Source: an uncultured Prevotellaceae bacterium (GTDB lineage Bacteria > Bacteroidota > Bacteroidia > Bacteroidales > Bacteroidaceae). Taken from it: a stretch of DNA of 64,000 nucleotides. Each line of letters starts with the position of its first letter. Position 1 is the stretch's first letter. The notes beneath the pieces are model-generated. The model saw nothing but the letters and a program-made list of their open reading frames with translations. It was not told where the DNA came from and did no database searches. The position numbers were made by a program, and so were the translations under genes. Positions 8,852 through 17,504 of the stretch are shown here, in pieces. Where the stretch lies: the NCBI GenBank assembly GCA_946410305.1, contig CAMJZV010000003.1, positions 62,001 to 126,000 of the forward strand, written 5' to 3'.

Positions 8852-8859
8852 CAAAGATA
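8852..8859 (-). promoter_or_regulatory. -7 promoter box of the rloA/rloB pair
   Basis: The minus strand reads TATCTTTG, 22 bases before the start at 8829. Confidence 0.6.
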
Positions 8860-8918
8860 CGAATAATTTTCGTTTGTTGACATCAAATCCGTCATAAAAT
8901 CAAATTTTGTTTTTAAAA

Positions 8919-8938
8919 TTAGCATGATTTAACCAAAT
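8919..8938 (-). promoter_or_regulatory. Shared 20-bp upstream element, copy 2
   Basis: Identical to 5980-5999 and at the same 60-bp distance from a minus-strand -7 box. This copy is inside the island, while the other lies in the core genome to its left. Confidence 0.5.
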
Positions 8939-9407
8939 TAGCCGATTAAAATCTTAAATCCATCAGTTTTATAGTGCCACAATTCCCAATGTCGTTATCT
9001 CGTTTGAGTTCTAAGGGTGGTGAGCTTGCTCTTTTTCCACACCCCTGTCAGAAGAATTGTTTTACTCTTGAAACACTTTGTTTGACTTATCAAACAAAAT
9101 TCCAAACACATTGTAAATCAGTATATTATGCTGATATTTACTCAATAATATTTGATTTTCCATTAAATAGTGAAGGTTATGCATTTCAATATATAGTAAC
9201 CTTCACTGCTTAACACATTGTATATCAGTAAATTAATTGAAGTTGTGCAGGTTTAACCATATTTTCGACATTTTTCTCAGAATTATTTTTCTGCATTAAA
9301 CACGCTTTTTCGCCTTTTCAACGCTAAAATATCAGATTTACTATAAAAATATCCAGAAAACAACAGTATCTTGATGCTACTTAGCCGTACCAAATTGCTA
9401 ATTAGCT
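8939..9407. other. AT-rich intergenic stretch inside the island
   Basis: No credible gene is seen; a 79-residue frame at 8974-9213 has low-complexity composition and no promoter or start context. The stretch contains a near-identical 19-bp direct repeat AACACATTGTAAATCAGTA (9105-9123) and AACACATTGTATATCAGTA (9212-9230). Between them is an 11-bp inverted repeat AGTGAAGGTTA/TAACCTTCACT (9169-9179 and 9197-9207). Confidence 0.5.
9105..9230. repeat. 19-bp direct repeats flanking an 11-bp inverted repeat
   Basis: The copies at 9105-9123 and 9212-9230 differ at one base. The inverted repeat at 9169-9207 has a 17-base loop and no T run after it, so it is not an obvious terminator. It could be a protein-binding region or a remnant of another insertion. 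Confidence 0.55.
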
Positions 9408-9896
9408 TTATCCTGACACTAATTCAGATACTATGTTGGCGATATGGCGGAGGCAGTCCTTCTTGTGGTCGTCAAAATCGGATATCAACCATTCGCTGTC
9501 CACCTTTTCCATATATAGTTTGTGCTCCTCGATGTCACTGTTCTCGTCGAACGAGCCGTCCTCCCACTTCTGGCGAACCTTGATGGTTGCCACTGCATGA
9601 GTATCATCCGTCTGCTGCACTCCCACTACCTCAAAGTCGGCTATCGTGCCACCATTACCCGTCACGAAGTAGTATAGCCATTCATGATCCATCGCCTCAT
9701 GTTCAGGCAGATGGTTGAACATCGTGTCCAGTACAGCATAGAAGTCTGCCGTCATAAAAGCCATAGACTCAGGATTCAAGTGATGGTCGGGAATATACTG
9801 GCATAACTCCAGAGCCCGTTCCTTCAGATGCTCTTCCCTATTCCCACAGGCAGCAAGCAGTAATGCTGCCAAAATGATTGTCACTATCTTTTTCAT
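9408..9896 (-). CDS. Small lipoprotein of unknown function
   Basis: A 162-residue protein beginning MKKIVTIILAALLLAACGN, a lipoprotein signal with the lipobox LAAC and Cys18. The mature part is acidic and ends in a short alpha/beta region (VGVQQTDDTHAVATIKVRQ, WLISDFDDH) resembling small NTF2-like DUF4878-type folds. That fold guess is weak. A longer frame from 9932 starts before the promoter box. The -7 box at 9902-9909 ends only five bases before the ATG, so the transcript may be nearly leaderless. It lies alone within the island. Confidence 0.75.
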   Translation of the reverse strand: MKKIVTIILAALLLAACGNREEHLKERALELCQYIPDHHLNPESMAFMTADFYAVLDTMFNHLPEHEAMDHEWLYYFVTGNGGTIADFEVVGVQQTDDTHAVATIKVRQKWEDGSFDENSDIEEHKLYMEKVDSEWLISDFDDHKKDCLRHIANIVSELVSG

Positions 9897-9901
9897 GTCT
9901 G

Positions 9902-9909
9902 CAAAGATA
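9902..9909 (-). promoter_or_regulatory. -7 promoter box touching the lipoprotein start
   Basis: The minus strand reads TATCTTTG and ends five bases before the ATG at 9896. Transcription would begin at or next to the start codon. Confidence 0.6.
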
Positions 9910-10001
9910 GTACAAATCACGAGAAACACCAAAGGAAAACTTGTTTTTCATTGTTTTCAAAAAAAACGCGCCGTTCCTTGTTGTATTACAAATATAATTT
10001 G

Positions 10002-10009
10002 TATCTTTG
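10002..10009 (+). promoter_or_regulatory. -7 promoter box of the structured RNA region
   Basis: TATCTTTG followed by CAGATG, 393 bases upstream of the methyltransferase start. No other good box is seen between it and that gene. The expected start of transcription is near 10015. Confidence 0.6.
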
Positions 10010-10085
10010 CAGATGCTATCTGCCCAATATGGCTGGAAAGCACATTGAAATGTGCGGAGCCTCTGGGTGGAGCACTACATATTAG

Positions 10086-10110
10086 AAGGCGTTACTGACG
10101 CTTTGTTTTT
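10086..10110 (+). terminator. Internal hairpin with T run in the leader region
   Basis: Stem AAG(G)CGT/ACGCTT with a 5-base loop, followed by TTTGTTTTT. It could end a first RNA of about 95 bases or act as an attenuator. Confidence 0.45.
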
Positions 10111-10256
10111 GGACTTCGAAACTTCCACAATCGAATACAGGACAAGAACATTGCAGATGTGACTCCACGGGGTGTAGTATATACTCTCCGTAGTGTGCTG
10201 CGAGGGCTAACCATGTCCTCACTAGCACACTTTACGGGTGTACTATATTCTCCAGT

Positions 10257-10341
10257 GTGGGTGTTTACTCTGTCTGTTTTCCTGTAAGGCTGTGGAAGGC
10301 CGCGAAGTCAAACAGGCAGAAGTTAAGCACCCACGTTTTTT
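10257..10341 (+). terminator. Long stem with T run ending the structured region
   Basis: A two-part stem of 7 and 10 bp (10257-10263/10328-10334 and 10270-10279/10310-10319) is followed by T at 10336-10341, 61 bp before the methyltransferase start. It should stop most transcripts unless read through. Confidence 0.55.
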
Positions 10342-10401
10342 GTATGTAGGTGACAACAATAATTTATTCCAGATTCGGTGCTTGCTGGGCATAAATGTTA
10401 G

Positions 10402-12069
10402 ATGGTAAGCACAGTCCATTCAACTATAAGAAATGAGGTTGTCAACCACATATTGTTTAAATATCGTGGTATGGCACGTTATGTATCAGCCATTCTGCCT
10501 GCTCTTAATAAACTCCTAGAAGATACATATGAGAAGTATGATTTCCCCAAGGAAATAAATATTATTGACGGCTCTCCAAAACTAGTAGACAACTTTCAGC
10601 TTAATCTCTCCAAGATTAATGAAAAAGAGTCTAGAAGAAAAACTTCTGGCGTTTACTATACAGATCATGATGTTACAGACTTCATGGTGTTAAATGCTTT
10701 TAATCATTTTATTACACCATCTTTATGTTCCGTATTAGATACGAAGGCTATTGATAAGAATTTCAAAAGACTCGATTCACAAACAAAAGAAAGAATTCTT
10801 GCAGCTTCAGTTTTTGATCCGACTTGTGGAGCTGGAGAGTTTTTAATTAGCGCGTTAGCATTGAAACTGAAACTGTTTGAGAATCATGAAAATGTTATCT
10901 CAGCATCAATAGATTTGATAGATACTATTAAAGGTAATGATATAGATGAAACCTCTACAGATATTTCTAAAATCAGGCTGTTCTTTTTGCTCATAGACTC
11001 TTTCTCTCAAGAACTTGATTTGGATTCTATTGCAAAAGTTATAGCTGAAAATTTCCACAATGTAGATACAGTAGACTACAGAGGAACCGTCTTTGGTCAT
11101 TATGACATAATAGTTGGCAATCCTCCATATATCGAGTATGGGAAATACGAAGGAACTGTTGCCAACAATTATGGGAATGTATATGCTGATGTAATGCGGA
11201 ATGTTTCTGCATTCCTCAACACAAATGGTGTACTTGCCTTTGTTGTGCCATTGTCATACATTTCTACTGCAAGAATGAGTGCAATAAGAGACTATGTACA
11301 GGAACAAACAGGGAAACAGTTATTACTAAATTTTGCAGATAGACCAGACTGTCTATTTACAGGCGTACACCAGAAACTTACAATTGTCTTTGCTCAAAAG
11401 GTAGGAACTGAAGTGGGTGTGTATTCATCAAAATATTATCATTGGTATAAGACAGAAAGAGAAACACTTTTCCGAAACATACCGCTAGTTAAGATTAATA
11501 CGGCGGATACAAGATATTGGCCTAAACTTGGTGATGTTACGGCTTATTCCATATTCTCTAAAATACAGAATTATGAAGGAATCGATTTGTTGTCATCTGG
11601 CAGTTCTAAAGGACAATGTCCAATCTACATTAACCTCCGTGCATGTTTCTGGATGAAGGCATTTTCCTTTGATTTGCATTCAAATAGCTATAAGGCATAT
11701 AGTATTGACAAAACCAAGGTTCCATTTGTGCTTTGTTTGCTTAACTCAAGTTTGTTCTTCTTGATTTGGACTATTATTTCTGATGGTTGGCATATCACGA
11801 ACAAAGAGCTGTCACACATTAAACTCCCTCGTAGGATTCCTAAAGCGAAGAAGTGGGTGGCATTACAAAAAGAGTTAGAAAAAAAGTTGGAAGAGACAAA
11901 AGTTTATGTGGGAACCAAACAAATAGATTACGAATACAAGCATAAATTCTGCAAAGACATCATAGACAAAATAGACAAAGAGCTTAAATCTGTCTATGGG
12001 TTATCAGATACGGAAGTTAAGTATATCCAAACTTTTAACGAGAAATACAGAATAAGCGATGGAGCATAA
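10402..12069 (+). CDS. N6-adenine-type DNA methyltransferase (Eco57I/TaqI-like class)
   Basis: A 555-residue class I SAM-dependent methyltransferase. Motif I DPTCGAGEF is at residues 139-147 and the catalytic NPPY at 240-243. Before them is a helical N-terminal region with SGVYYTDHDVTDFM, the usual lead-in of Eco57I-type enzymes. After them is a region likely to hold target recognition. NPPY points to amino-methylation, most likely m6A. Its end overlaps the C5 methyltransferase start by 11 bases, so the two are translationally coupled. The AT-rich codons differ from core genes. It should protect one strand or site of the host DNA against the downstream McrB/LlaJI nuclease. Confidence 0.9.
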   Translation: MVSTVHSTIRNEVVNHILFKYRGMARYVSAILPALNKLLEDTYEKYDFPKEINIIDGSPKLVDNFQLNLSKINEKESRRKTSGVYYTDHDVTDFMVLNAFNHFITPSLCSVLDTKAIDKNFKRLDSQTKERILAASVFDPTCGAGEFLISALALKLKLFENHENVISASIDLIDTIKGNDIDETSTDISKIRLFFLLIDSFSQELDLDSIAKVIAENFHNVDTVDYRGTVFGHYDIIVGNPPYIEYGKYEGTVANNYGNVYADVMRNVSAFLNTNGVLAFVVPLSYISTARMSAIRDYVQEQTGKQLLLNFADRPDCLFTGVHQKLTIVFAQKVGTEVGVYSSKYYHWYKTERETLFRNIPLVKINTADTRYWPKLGDVTAYSIFSKIQNYEGIDLLSSGSSKGQCPIYINLRACFWMKAFSFDLHSNSYKAYSIDKTKVPFVLCLLNSSLFFLIWTIISDGWHITNKELSHIKLPRRIPKAKKWVALQKELEKKLEETKVYVGTKQIDYEYKHKFCKDIIDKIDKELKSVYGLSDTEVKYIQTFNEKYRISDGA

Positions 12070-13174
12070 GTTGAAAGTCATAGATTTGTTTGCAGGGTGT
12101 GGTGGTTTCTCAGTCGGATTTGAGAAAGCAGGATATGATATTGTCAAAGCTGTAGAATTTGACAAGGAGATTGCATCGTCATATTCTCATAACCATCCCA
12201 ACACTTTAATGTATGCAGAGGATATTGGCAAGATTGTTGATGAAGAACATTTTAACAAAGGCGATGCAGAAGTAATTATAGGTGGACCACCATGTCAAGG
12301 ATTCTCAATGGCGGGTGCCCGCATAAGAGAAAAGAACGCTTTCATGAATGACCCTAGGAACTATCTATTTAGACATTATGTGAATGTTGTTAAGATTGTC
12401 CGTCCTAAGATATTTGTATTTGAAAATGTAAAAGGTATTCTGTCCAAAGACAAGGGTAAAATTTTTAAAGAGATTGAAAATGCCTTTGGCAACCCCGAGA
12501 ATTTTAATGGAGACAGATACTACCTTCATTACAAAGTTTGTAGAGCCGTGGAATATGGCATTCCTCAGCGCAGAGAGAGAGTTATCCTTATAGGACTGCT
12601 TAATCACGACTTTGATATCGAAGACATATTTGAAGAAGTAAGGACTAACATTAGAGAAAGAGAGCCTCATTTCTTCGATGCAGTTACTTTGCGTGATGCC
12701 ATTTCTGATATACCTGCACCATCTTCAACTGGTGTCATCTGTCTTAGTGAAACACAGACATTATATCAGGAAAGAATGAGAGACGGTCTTAATAAGACTT
12801 TCAACCATATTGCTTCCAAACATAACCAATTGGCAATTGGTAGAATGGATAAAGTTCTGGCAGGTCAGAATTGGACTGTACTTAACGAAAATATAAAGTC
12901 TGTGCATAGTGGCGCTTATGGAAGATTAGAATGGAATAGTCCAACGATGACTATTACCACACGTTTTGATACACCTGCGGGTGGAAGATTCATCCATCCT
13001 GATGACAATAGAACATTAACACCAAGAGAGGCAGCTAGAGTACAATCATTTCCTGACTCTTTTGAGTTTACTGGTTCCAAATCCTCTATTTGTAAGCAGA
13101 TAGGTAATGCAGTACCTCCTAAACTTGCGTATTTCCTTGCCAATGTAGTAAAGAAACTTATGATATATGAGTAA
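12059..13174 (+). CDS. C5 cytosine-specific DNA methyltransferase
   Basis: A 371-residue Dcm-family enzyme with all main motifs. DLFAGCGG (residues 9-16) binds SAM. GGPPCQGFS carries the catalytic Cys79. The ENV motif is at 122-124. QRRERV follows, and the C-terminal end has LTPREAARVQSFP and GNAVPP. It transfers a methyl group to carbon 5 of cytosine in a specific sequence. It overlaps the genes on both sides (11 and 8 bases), the second of a four-gene operon. The Vsr gene in the same island fits as repair of deaminated m5C from this enzyme. Confidence 0.95.
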   Translation: MEHKLKVIDLFAGCGGFSVGFEKAGYDIVKAVEFDKEIASSYSHNHPNTLMYAEDIGKIVDEEHFNKGDAEVIIGGPPCQGFSMAGARIREKNAFMNDPRNYLFRHYVNVVKIVRPKIFVFENVKGILSKDKGKIFKEIENAFGNPENFNGDRYYLHYKVCRAVEYGIPQRRERVILIGLLNHDFDIEDIFEEVRTNIREREPHFFDAVTLRDAISDIPAPSSTGVICLSETQTLYQERMRDGLNKTFNHIASKHNQLAIGRMDKVLAGQNWTVLNENIKSVHSGAYGRLEWNSPTMTITTRFDTPAGGRFIHPDDNRTLTPREAARVQSFPDSFEFTGSKSSICKQIGNAVPPKLAYFLANVVKKLMIYE

Positions 13175-15020
13175 GTTAAGCGATAACAAATTGAATAAAC
13201 TAAGTTCCATGAGCAGCCAAGGCGGCTTTTGGTACATAACAAAACAGAATCTTGTTTTTCGAGATTTGTGCTTTATTGCAAAGATATTGGAAAAATGGGG
13301 AGATAGAAATGACGAAAACTATCAGACCTTTTTCGACAATCATAAAGAGTTGTCTGAATTTGGCGGATTTCCACCATTAACAGCCCATCGCGCTACAAAA
13401 AATTGCGAATACATTGGATTAATTAGGCCATCTGACAAATATAGTGCACAAAGTTTAACTCCTTTCTATTTCTCGTTAAAAAAACTATGTGCTGGAGATT
13501 TTAATAAACTTTCTCAATATCCCCAAATTATAGATAAGCAACTAGAACGGATCTTTATTGATTCCAATAACAAAATACCATATACAGAATCCTTCAACAT
13601 TTGTCCATTTATGTTTATATTTAAGATTTTACTCCTTATAGGAGACATTACAAAATCATATAAGATTTCCACTTCGGAATTCAAATTGTTTGTGGCTACA
13701 GCACAAAAGTGGTCTGATTATTTTGAAGTAACAGAATCTATATTGAGATATAGGAACGACGATGATTATAGATTAAAATGCGATAATAATAGTAATAAAG
13801 TCGCAGATGTAAGATACAACATTTTAGCACAAAATCACTCTCAGCTAGATGTTACAAAAAATGAGATTGCAATTAAGGAGGGGCAAATAAAGAATATTCG
13901 CCGCAAGGTAGCAGAATATGAACTAAATGATACTATACAAAGTGTTGAGGACATGTATAGTGCAAATTCGTTTTCTATCAACGAAACTCTCCAGCAAATC
14001 TTCTATGGTGCTCCTGGAACAGGTAAGAGTGACACAATATTTGAGCGGACAAAAGATTTGCCCAAAGAAGATGTATATAGAACGACATTCCATCCTGATA
14101 GCGACTATGCGTCTTTTGTTGGGTCATATAAACCCAAGATGAATGACAGAACCGTTTATGGTGCACAAGGTCCTTTGCGCAACAGCAGAGGCGAAGAGAT
14201 TTCTGAACCCAAGATAACATACACATTCAGTCCTCAAGCCTTTACCAATGCCTATATAAGAGCATGGCGGACAGATGAACCTGTATTCCTTATCATTGAG
14301 GAAATAAACCGTGGTAACTGCGCCCAGATATTTGGTGACCTTTTCCAACTTTTGGATAGGGATGAGAATGGCTATTCAAAATATGATATTGTTCCAGACA
14401 GCGACTTGTCTGATTATATAAAAGGAAAGTTAGAAGATGCTGCTGAAAAAGAAGGTTTAACATCACACATTAAAGAAGGTAAGATTCTGAAACTGCCTAA
14501 CAACCTTTACATTTGGGCAACGATGAACACCAGTGACCAAAGTCTGTTCCCAATAGATTCAGCTTTCAAACGCAGATGGGAGTGGAAGTACATTAAGATA
14601 AAGAAAGGTATAGACAAGAAGACAGGTGCAGAACTTGATTGGAAGATAAAGGTAGGCGAAGATAATAGCTACGACTGGTGGGAGTTCTTGAAGGCTATCA
14701 ATTACAAGATAGACAAGATGACATCTTCTGCCGATAAGCAGTTGGGATATTTCTTCTGTCTGGCAGACAGAAATGGTGAAATTAACATCGATACCTTTGT
14801 AAACAAGGTTGCCTTCTATCTATGGAATGATGTATTCAAGGATTATGCCGAGGACGGTTCACCTTTGTTGAAGTACAAGAAAAACGAAGAGGACAAAAGT
14901 GAGTCTGACCTGACATTCCCAGACTTCTTTGACCAGAGTGGCGAGATCGACAAGAATGTCGTGAAGCAGTTCATTGAGAAAGTTATGAAGGAAGACGATA
15001 TGGATAAGCCTGCTGAATAA
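13167..15020 (+). CDS. mcrB: McrB-like AAA+ GTPase subunit of a restriction enzyme
   Basis: A 617-residue protein with an N-terminal unique region (about 1-260, perhaps DNA recognition) and a C-terminal McrB-type AAA+ motor. Walker A GAPGTGKS is near residue 281. Walker B LIIEEINRG is near 374. The signature MNTSDQSLFPID near 452 is diagnostic of McrB GTPases and is followed by a DSAFKRRWEW sensor segment. It overlaps the C5 methyltransferase by 8 bases and the next gene by 1 (TAATG). In the family it translocates DNA by GTP hydrolysis and activates an McrC-type nuclease, here the LlaJI-like protein. Confidence 0.92.
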   Translation: MSKLSDNKLNKLSSMSSQGGFWYITKQNLVFRDLCFIAKILEKWGDRNDENYQTFFDNHKELSEFGGFPPLTAHRATKNCEYIGLIRPSDKYSAQSLTPFYFSLKKLCAGDFNKLSQYPQIIDKQLERIFIDSNNKIPYTESFNICPFMFIFKILLLIGDITKSYKISTSEFKLFVATAQKWSDYFEVTESILRYRNDDDYRLKCDNNSNKVADVRYNILAQNHSQLDVTKNEIAIKEGQIKNIRRKVAEYELNDTIQSVEDMYSANSFSINETLQQIFYGAPGTGKSDTIFERTKDLPKEDVYRTTFHPDSDYASFVGSYKPKMNDRTVYGAQGPLRNSRGEEISEPKITYTFSPQAFTNAYIRAWRTDEPVFLIIEEINRGNCAQIFGDLFQLLDRDENGYSKYDIVPDSDLSDYIKGKLEDAAEKEGLTSHIKEGKILKLPNNLYIWATMNTSDQSLFPIDSAFKRRWEWKYIKIKKGIDKKTGAELDWKIKVGEDNSYDWWEFLKAINYKIDKMTSSADKQLGYFFCLADRNGEINIDTFVNKVAFYLWNDVFKDYAEDGSPLLKYKKNEEDKSESDLTFPDFFDQSGEIDKNVVKQFIEKVMKEDDMDKPAE

Positions 15021-17368
15021 TGCACATAATCTTTGAAGAACACCAATACAAGGCATCTGACGTTCTTGATGTACTGAAGGAGATTTCGTCTCTGGAGGAT
15101 GTTGAAAAGAAGATTAGCGTCAGTTATGTGGGGTATTTCTACAACCCTACAATAAAGGATTGTGTGTTCATCCTGCCAAAGGTATTGCTTACTGATAAAA
15201 AGATAATAGACGAGAATGGTAAAGAAAGGTTGATAGAGATATTGGCTAATGTGCCAAGCAAGGATGGCAGGGATTTTATTGCTCCTGAGGACATAATTAC
15301 TCCAGCTGGTCAGGAGTCATGTTTGCCAAAGGAATACAGGAAATTTCTCTATGAGTTCTCAGTATGGGTGTATAGAGCCCTGAATGTGTACAGACAGCAG
15401 AACCCAACGAGCAAGGCTATATACTACAAGAAACTGCCACAAGAAGGCAGAGGTCGCAAGAGGCATGCTGAAACATATCTGGATATTGTATTGTCATTGA
15501 TAAGGTTTAATCGTGAGAACCAGAACTTCTTCCTCACAATAGTGAAGAACATCCACAAGGGCTTCAACAAAATTAACTGGGCAAAGACAATAACCAAGAC
15601 TCCGTCAGTAATTCAAGATGATGATGTGATGTATCTGCATCCTATAAACAAGAAGAGAATGCAGAACTTTGATGAGGAGTTGTTTGTGATATTCTTCTCC
15701 ATCCTGAACTATCTTAATGAAACCTATGGCTTCAGGAGTCCTATAAACTTGCAGTATGACCTGATAAAGAGCAAGCAATTTAAGACCTATCTGCAAGGAA
15801 GAGGAAAACAAAGGTTAAAGCAGATAAAATACAAGTATTTCTCGGACAAAGCTATGCAGTTGTGGGATATTTGCTATGCTTTCTTTGATACTGCTTATAA
15901 GTTGAATATTAATGCCGAGCAGAAGGAATATCTATTGGCTAAGAAGTTCAATATTGTCTTTGAGGCGATGATTGACGAGTTGATAGGCGAAAAGGATATT
16001 CCAAAGGGCCTGAAAGAGCAAGACGATGGTAAGAGAGTAGACCATATGTACACCTATTATGGCCTAACGAATAGTAATGACCAGAAAGATGAGATATACT
16101 ATATAGGTGACTCCAAATATTACAAAGCGAATCACTCTCTGGGCAAGGAGTCCATATACAAACAGTACACCTATGCCAGAAATGTCATACAATGGAATAT
16201 TGATCTCTTCGTAAACCAAGACCAAAGCGGATGGACAGATGAAGAGAAAAAAGATTATGAGGAGGATAAAGACAAATATAAGAATATAAGACTGAGGGAT
16301 GATGTAAAAGATTCCTTAACTGAGGGATACAACATAATTCCAAACTTTTTCATATCTGCTTTTGTGGATGAGAAACGTAACTATATCAAAGAAGAGAATA
16401 TAGTGCCACATGAGCAGAACCAAACGCACATTGCTTTTCAATTCAAAGATAGGCTGTTTGATAGAGACACCTTGATATTGTCGCACTATGATGTAAACTT
16501 CCTATATGTACTCTACCTCTATGCAAGAAACAAATCAAGCGAGAAAGTTGCTTGGAAAAAGGAGGTTAGAAAGATTTTCCGTGATGAAATAAGGAAGGTA
16601 CTGCAAAACAAGTTTGATTTCTTTGCCATGAAGAGCAAGGGTAATGTAGTAGCAGGTGAGCAGTTTATCAAAGATAACTTTAAAGAACTGCAAGGCAAGT
16701 TGCTTAGACCTTATGCTGACAAGGCTATATATACTCTTGCTTTAGAAAAGCATGAAGGCGAGAATCCGAAGGACTCAAAGACATATAATCTGCTGAAGGA
16801 TTTCTTCGAGTTTGAGGAATTGGATAACCTTGGAGACAATCCAAAGAAAAAGCTTGATGAAAAAGTTGAGCAATTCCAAGTGCAACAGATGGATTTTGCT
16901 GTTGTAAAGGATTGGTTGCCAATATATCATTTGGAGAGGTATCGTAATTCAAAGGTTATTGTTGGCGCTTATCATGGGGATGATCAGCTGAAGTGGATAT
17001 TGAAAAATCATCTCTATAATATCAGACTTGACAAAGATAGGGCAGGAGCTCAGAAAGAGAGTGAGTTAAGAGCAATAGATGCCAAGTTCTTGATATTGTA
17101 TGAAGCTGAAAACGAATTCAATAATAACTATACGATTTACAAGATAAATGGAAAAGGTGGTAGGAAATTAAATAGCACCATGAAGGAGCTAAAATATCCA
17201 AGAGAGCCCAAGGGTGATTATTACTGCTACGACCTTGATGAAGAAGTTTATATAGGACAATATAATCTTAACACCATTATCTCAAGAGCAAGGATAGATA
17301 GGAGAATATCTACAGAAGGTGAACTTCTAATAATGTCTTGTGAAGAGCTGATGAAATACAAATTGTAA
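15020..17368 (+). CDS. LlaJI/McrC-like restriction endonuclease subunit
   Basis: A 782-residue protein resembling LlaJI-family nucleases that pair with McrB-like GTPases. A beta-rich N-terminal part (about 1-130) carries YVGYFYNP. The middle has a nuclease-like PD-(D/E)xK core: an acidic/basic stretch with RVDHMYTYYG and then IYYIGDSKYYK, with Asp364, Ser365 and Lys366 as the likely motif. About 400 more residues end in a YRNSKVIVGAYHGDDQ region of unknown role. Its ATG overlaps the mcrB stop. It is the last gene of the restriction operon. The length is greater than classic McrC. The nuclease assignment is from motif and context. Confidence 0.82.
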   Translation: MHIIFEEHQYKASDVLDVLKEISSLEDVEKKISVSYVGYFYNPTIKDCVFILPKVLLTDKKIIDENGKERLIEILANVPSKDGRDFIAPEDIITPAGQESCLPKEYRKFLYEFSVWVYRALNVYRQQNPTSKAIYYKKLPQEGRGRKRHAETYLDIVLSLIRFNRENQNFFLTIVKNIHKGFNKINWAKTITKTPSVIQDDDVMYLHPINKKRMQNFDEELFVIFFSILNYLNETYGFRSPINLQYDLIKSKQFKTYLQGRGKQRLKQIKYKYFSDKAMQLWDICYAFFDTAYKLNINAEQKEYLLAKKFNIVFEAMIDELIGEKDIPKGLKEQDDGKRVDHMYTYYGLTNSNDQKDEIYYIGDSKYYKANHSLGKESIYKQYTYARNVIQWNIDLFVNQDQSGWTDEEKKDYEEDKDKYKNIRLRDDVKDSLTEGYNIIPNFFISAFVDEKRNYIKEENIVPHEQNQTHIAFQFKDRLFDRDTLILSHYDVNFLYVLYLYARNKSSEKVAWKKEVRKIFRDEIRKVLQNKFDFFAMKSKGNVVAGEQFIKDNFKELQGKLLRPYADKAIYTLALEKHEGENPKDSKTYNLLKDFFEFEELDNLGDNPKKKLDEKVEQFQVQQMDFAVVKDWLPIYHLERYRNSKVIVGAYHGDDQLKWILKNHLYNIRLDKDRAGAQKESELRAIDAKFLILYEAENEFNNNYTIYKINGKGGRKLNSTMKELKYPREPKGDYYCYDLDEEVYIGQYNLNTIISRARIDRRISTEGELLIMSCEELMKYKL

Positions 17369-17443
17369 AGAAGCGGTATCGTGGCATTTATGCCAAGGGA
17401 TGCCGCAGCAGCCTGGCACCTACCACAAAAAGTCTTCGAATTG

Positions 17444-17475
17444 TTTTGCGGTATTCTGATTCCTTTGTATATTTG
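17444..17475 (+). promoter_or_regulatory. Promoter of the secreted hypothetical gene (-33 and -7)
   Basis: TTTTG at 17444-17448 and TATATTTG at 17468-17475 are separated by 19 bases, a good Bacteroidota promoter. The ATG follows at 17505. Confidence 0.65.
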
Positions 17476-17504
17476 CAGTGGAAAAATCTAAAACAAACAA
17501 GAGT

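Larger units (their letters stand above)
10015..10341 (+). ncRNA. Putative structured RNA or long leader before the restriction operon
   Basis: Several perfect or near-perfect helices can be drawn by eye. The nested stems are CTGCCCA/TGGGTGG (10020-10026, 10064-10070), GGCT/AGCC, and GCACAT/ATGTGC closed by TGAA. A hairpin at 10086-10103 is followed by a T run. A long hairpin at 10189-10236 has GTGTGCT/AGCACAC and GAGG/CCTC. The terminal structure is GTGGGTG/CACCCAC (10257-10263, 10328-10334) with a 10-bp inner stem CTGTCTGTTT/AAACAGGCAG, then six T. Two copies of a GGTGTAGTATAT-like sequence flank the central hairpin. It matches no tmRNA, RNase P or SRP signature I know. It may be one RNA, two RNAs (ends near 10110 and 10341), or an attenuating leader. 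Confidence 0.5.

Noticed and set aside
8974..9213. A 79-codon open frame in the AT-rich island gap
   Set aside because: No promoter or start context, no family resemblance, and composition typical of random AT-rich DNA with repeats.
10015..10341. Possible tmRNA, RNase P RNA, SRP RNA or retron RNA
   Set aside because: None of the conserved cores of these RNAs is visible, and no reverse transcriptase is nearby.
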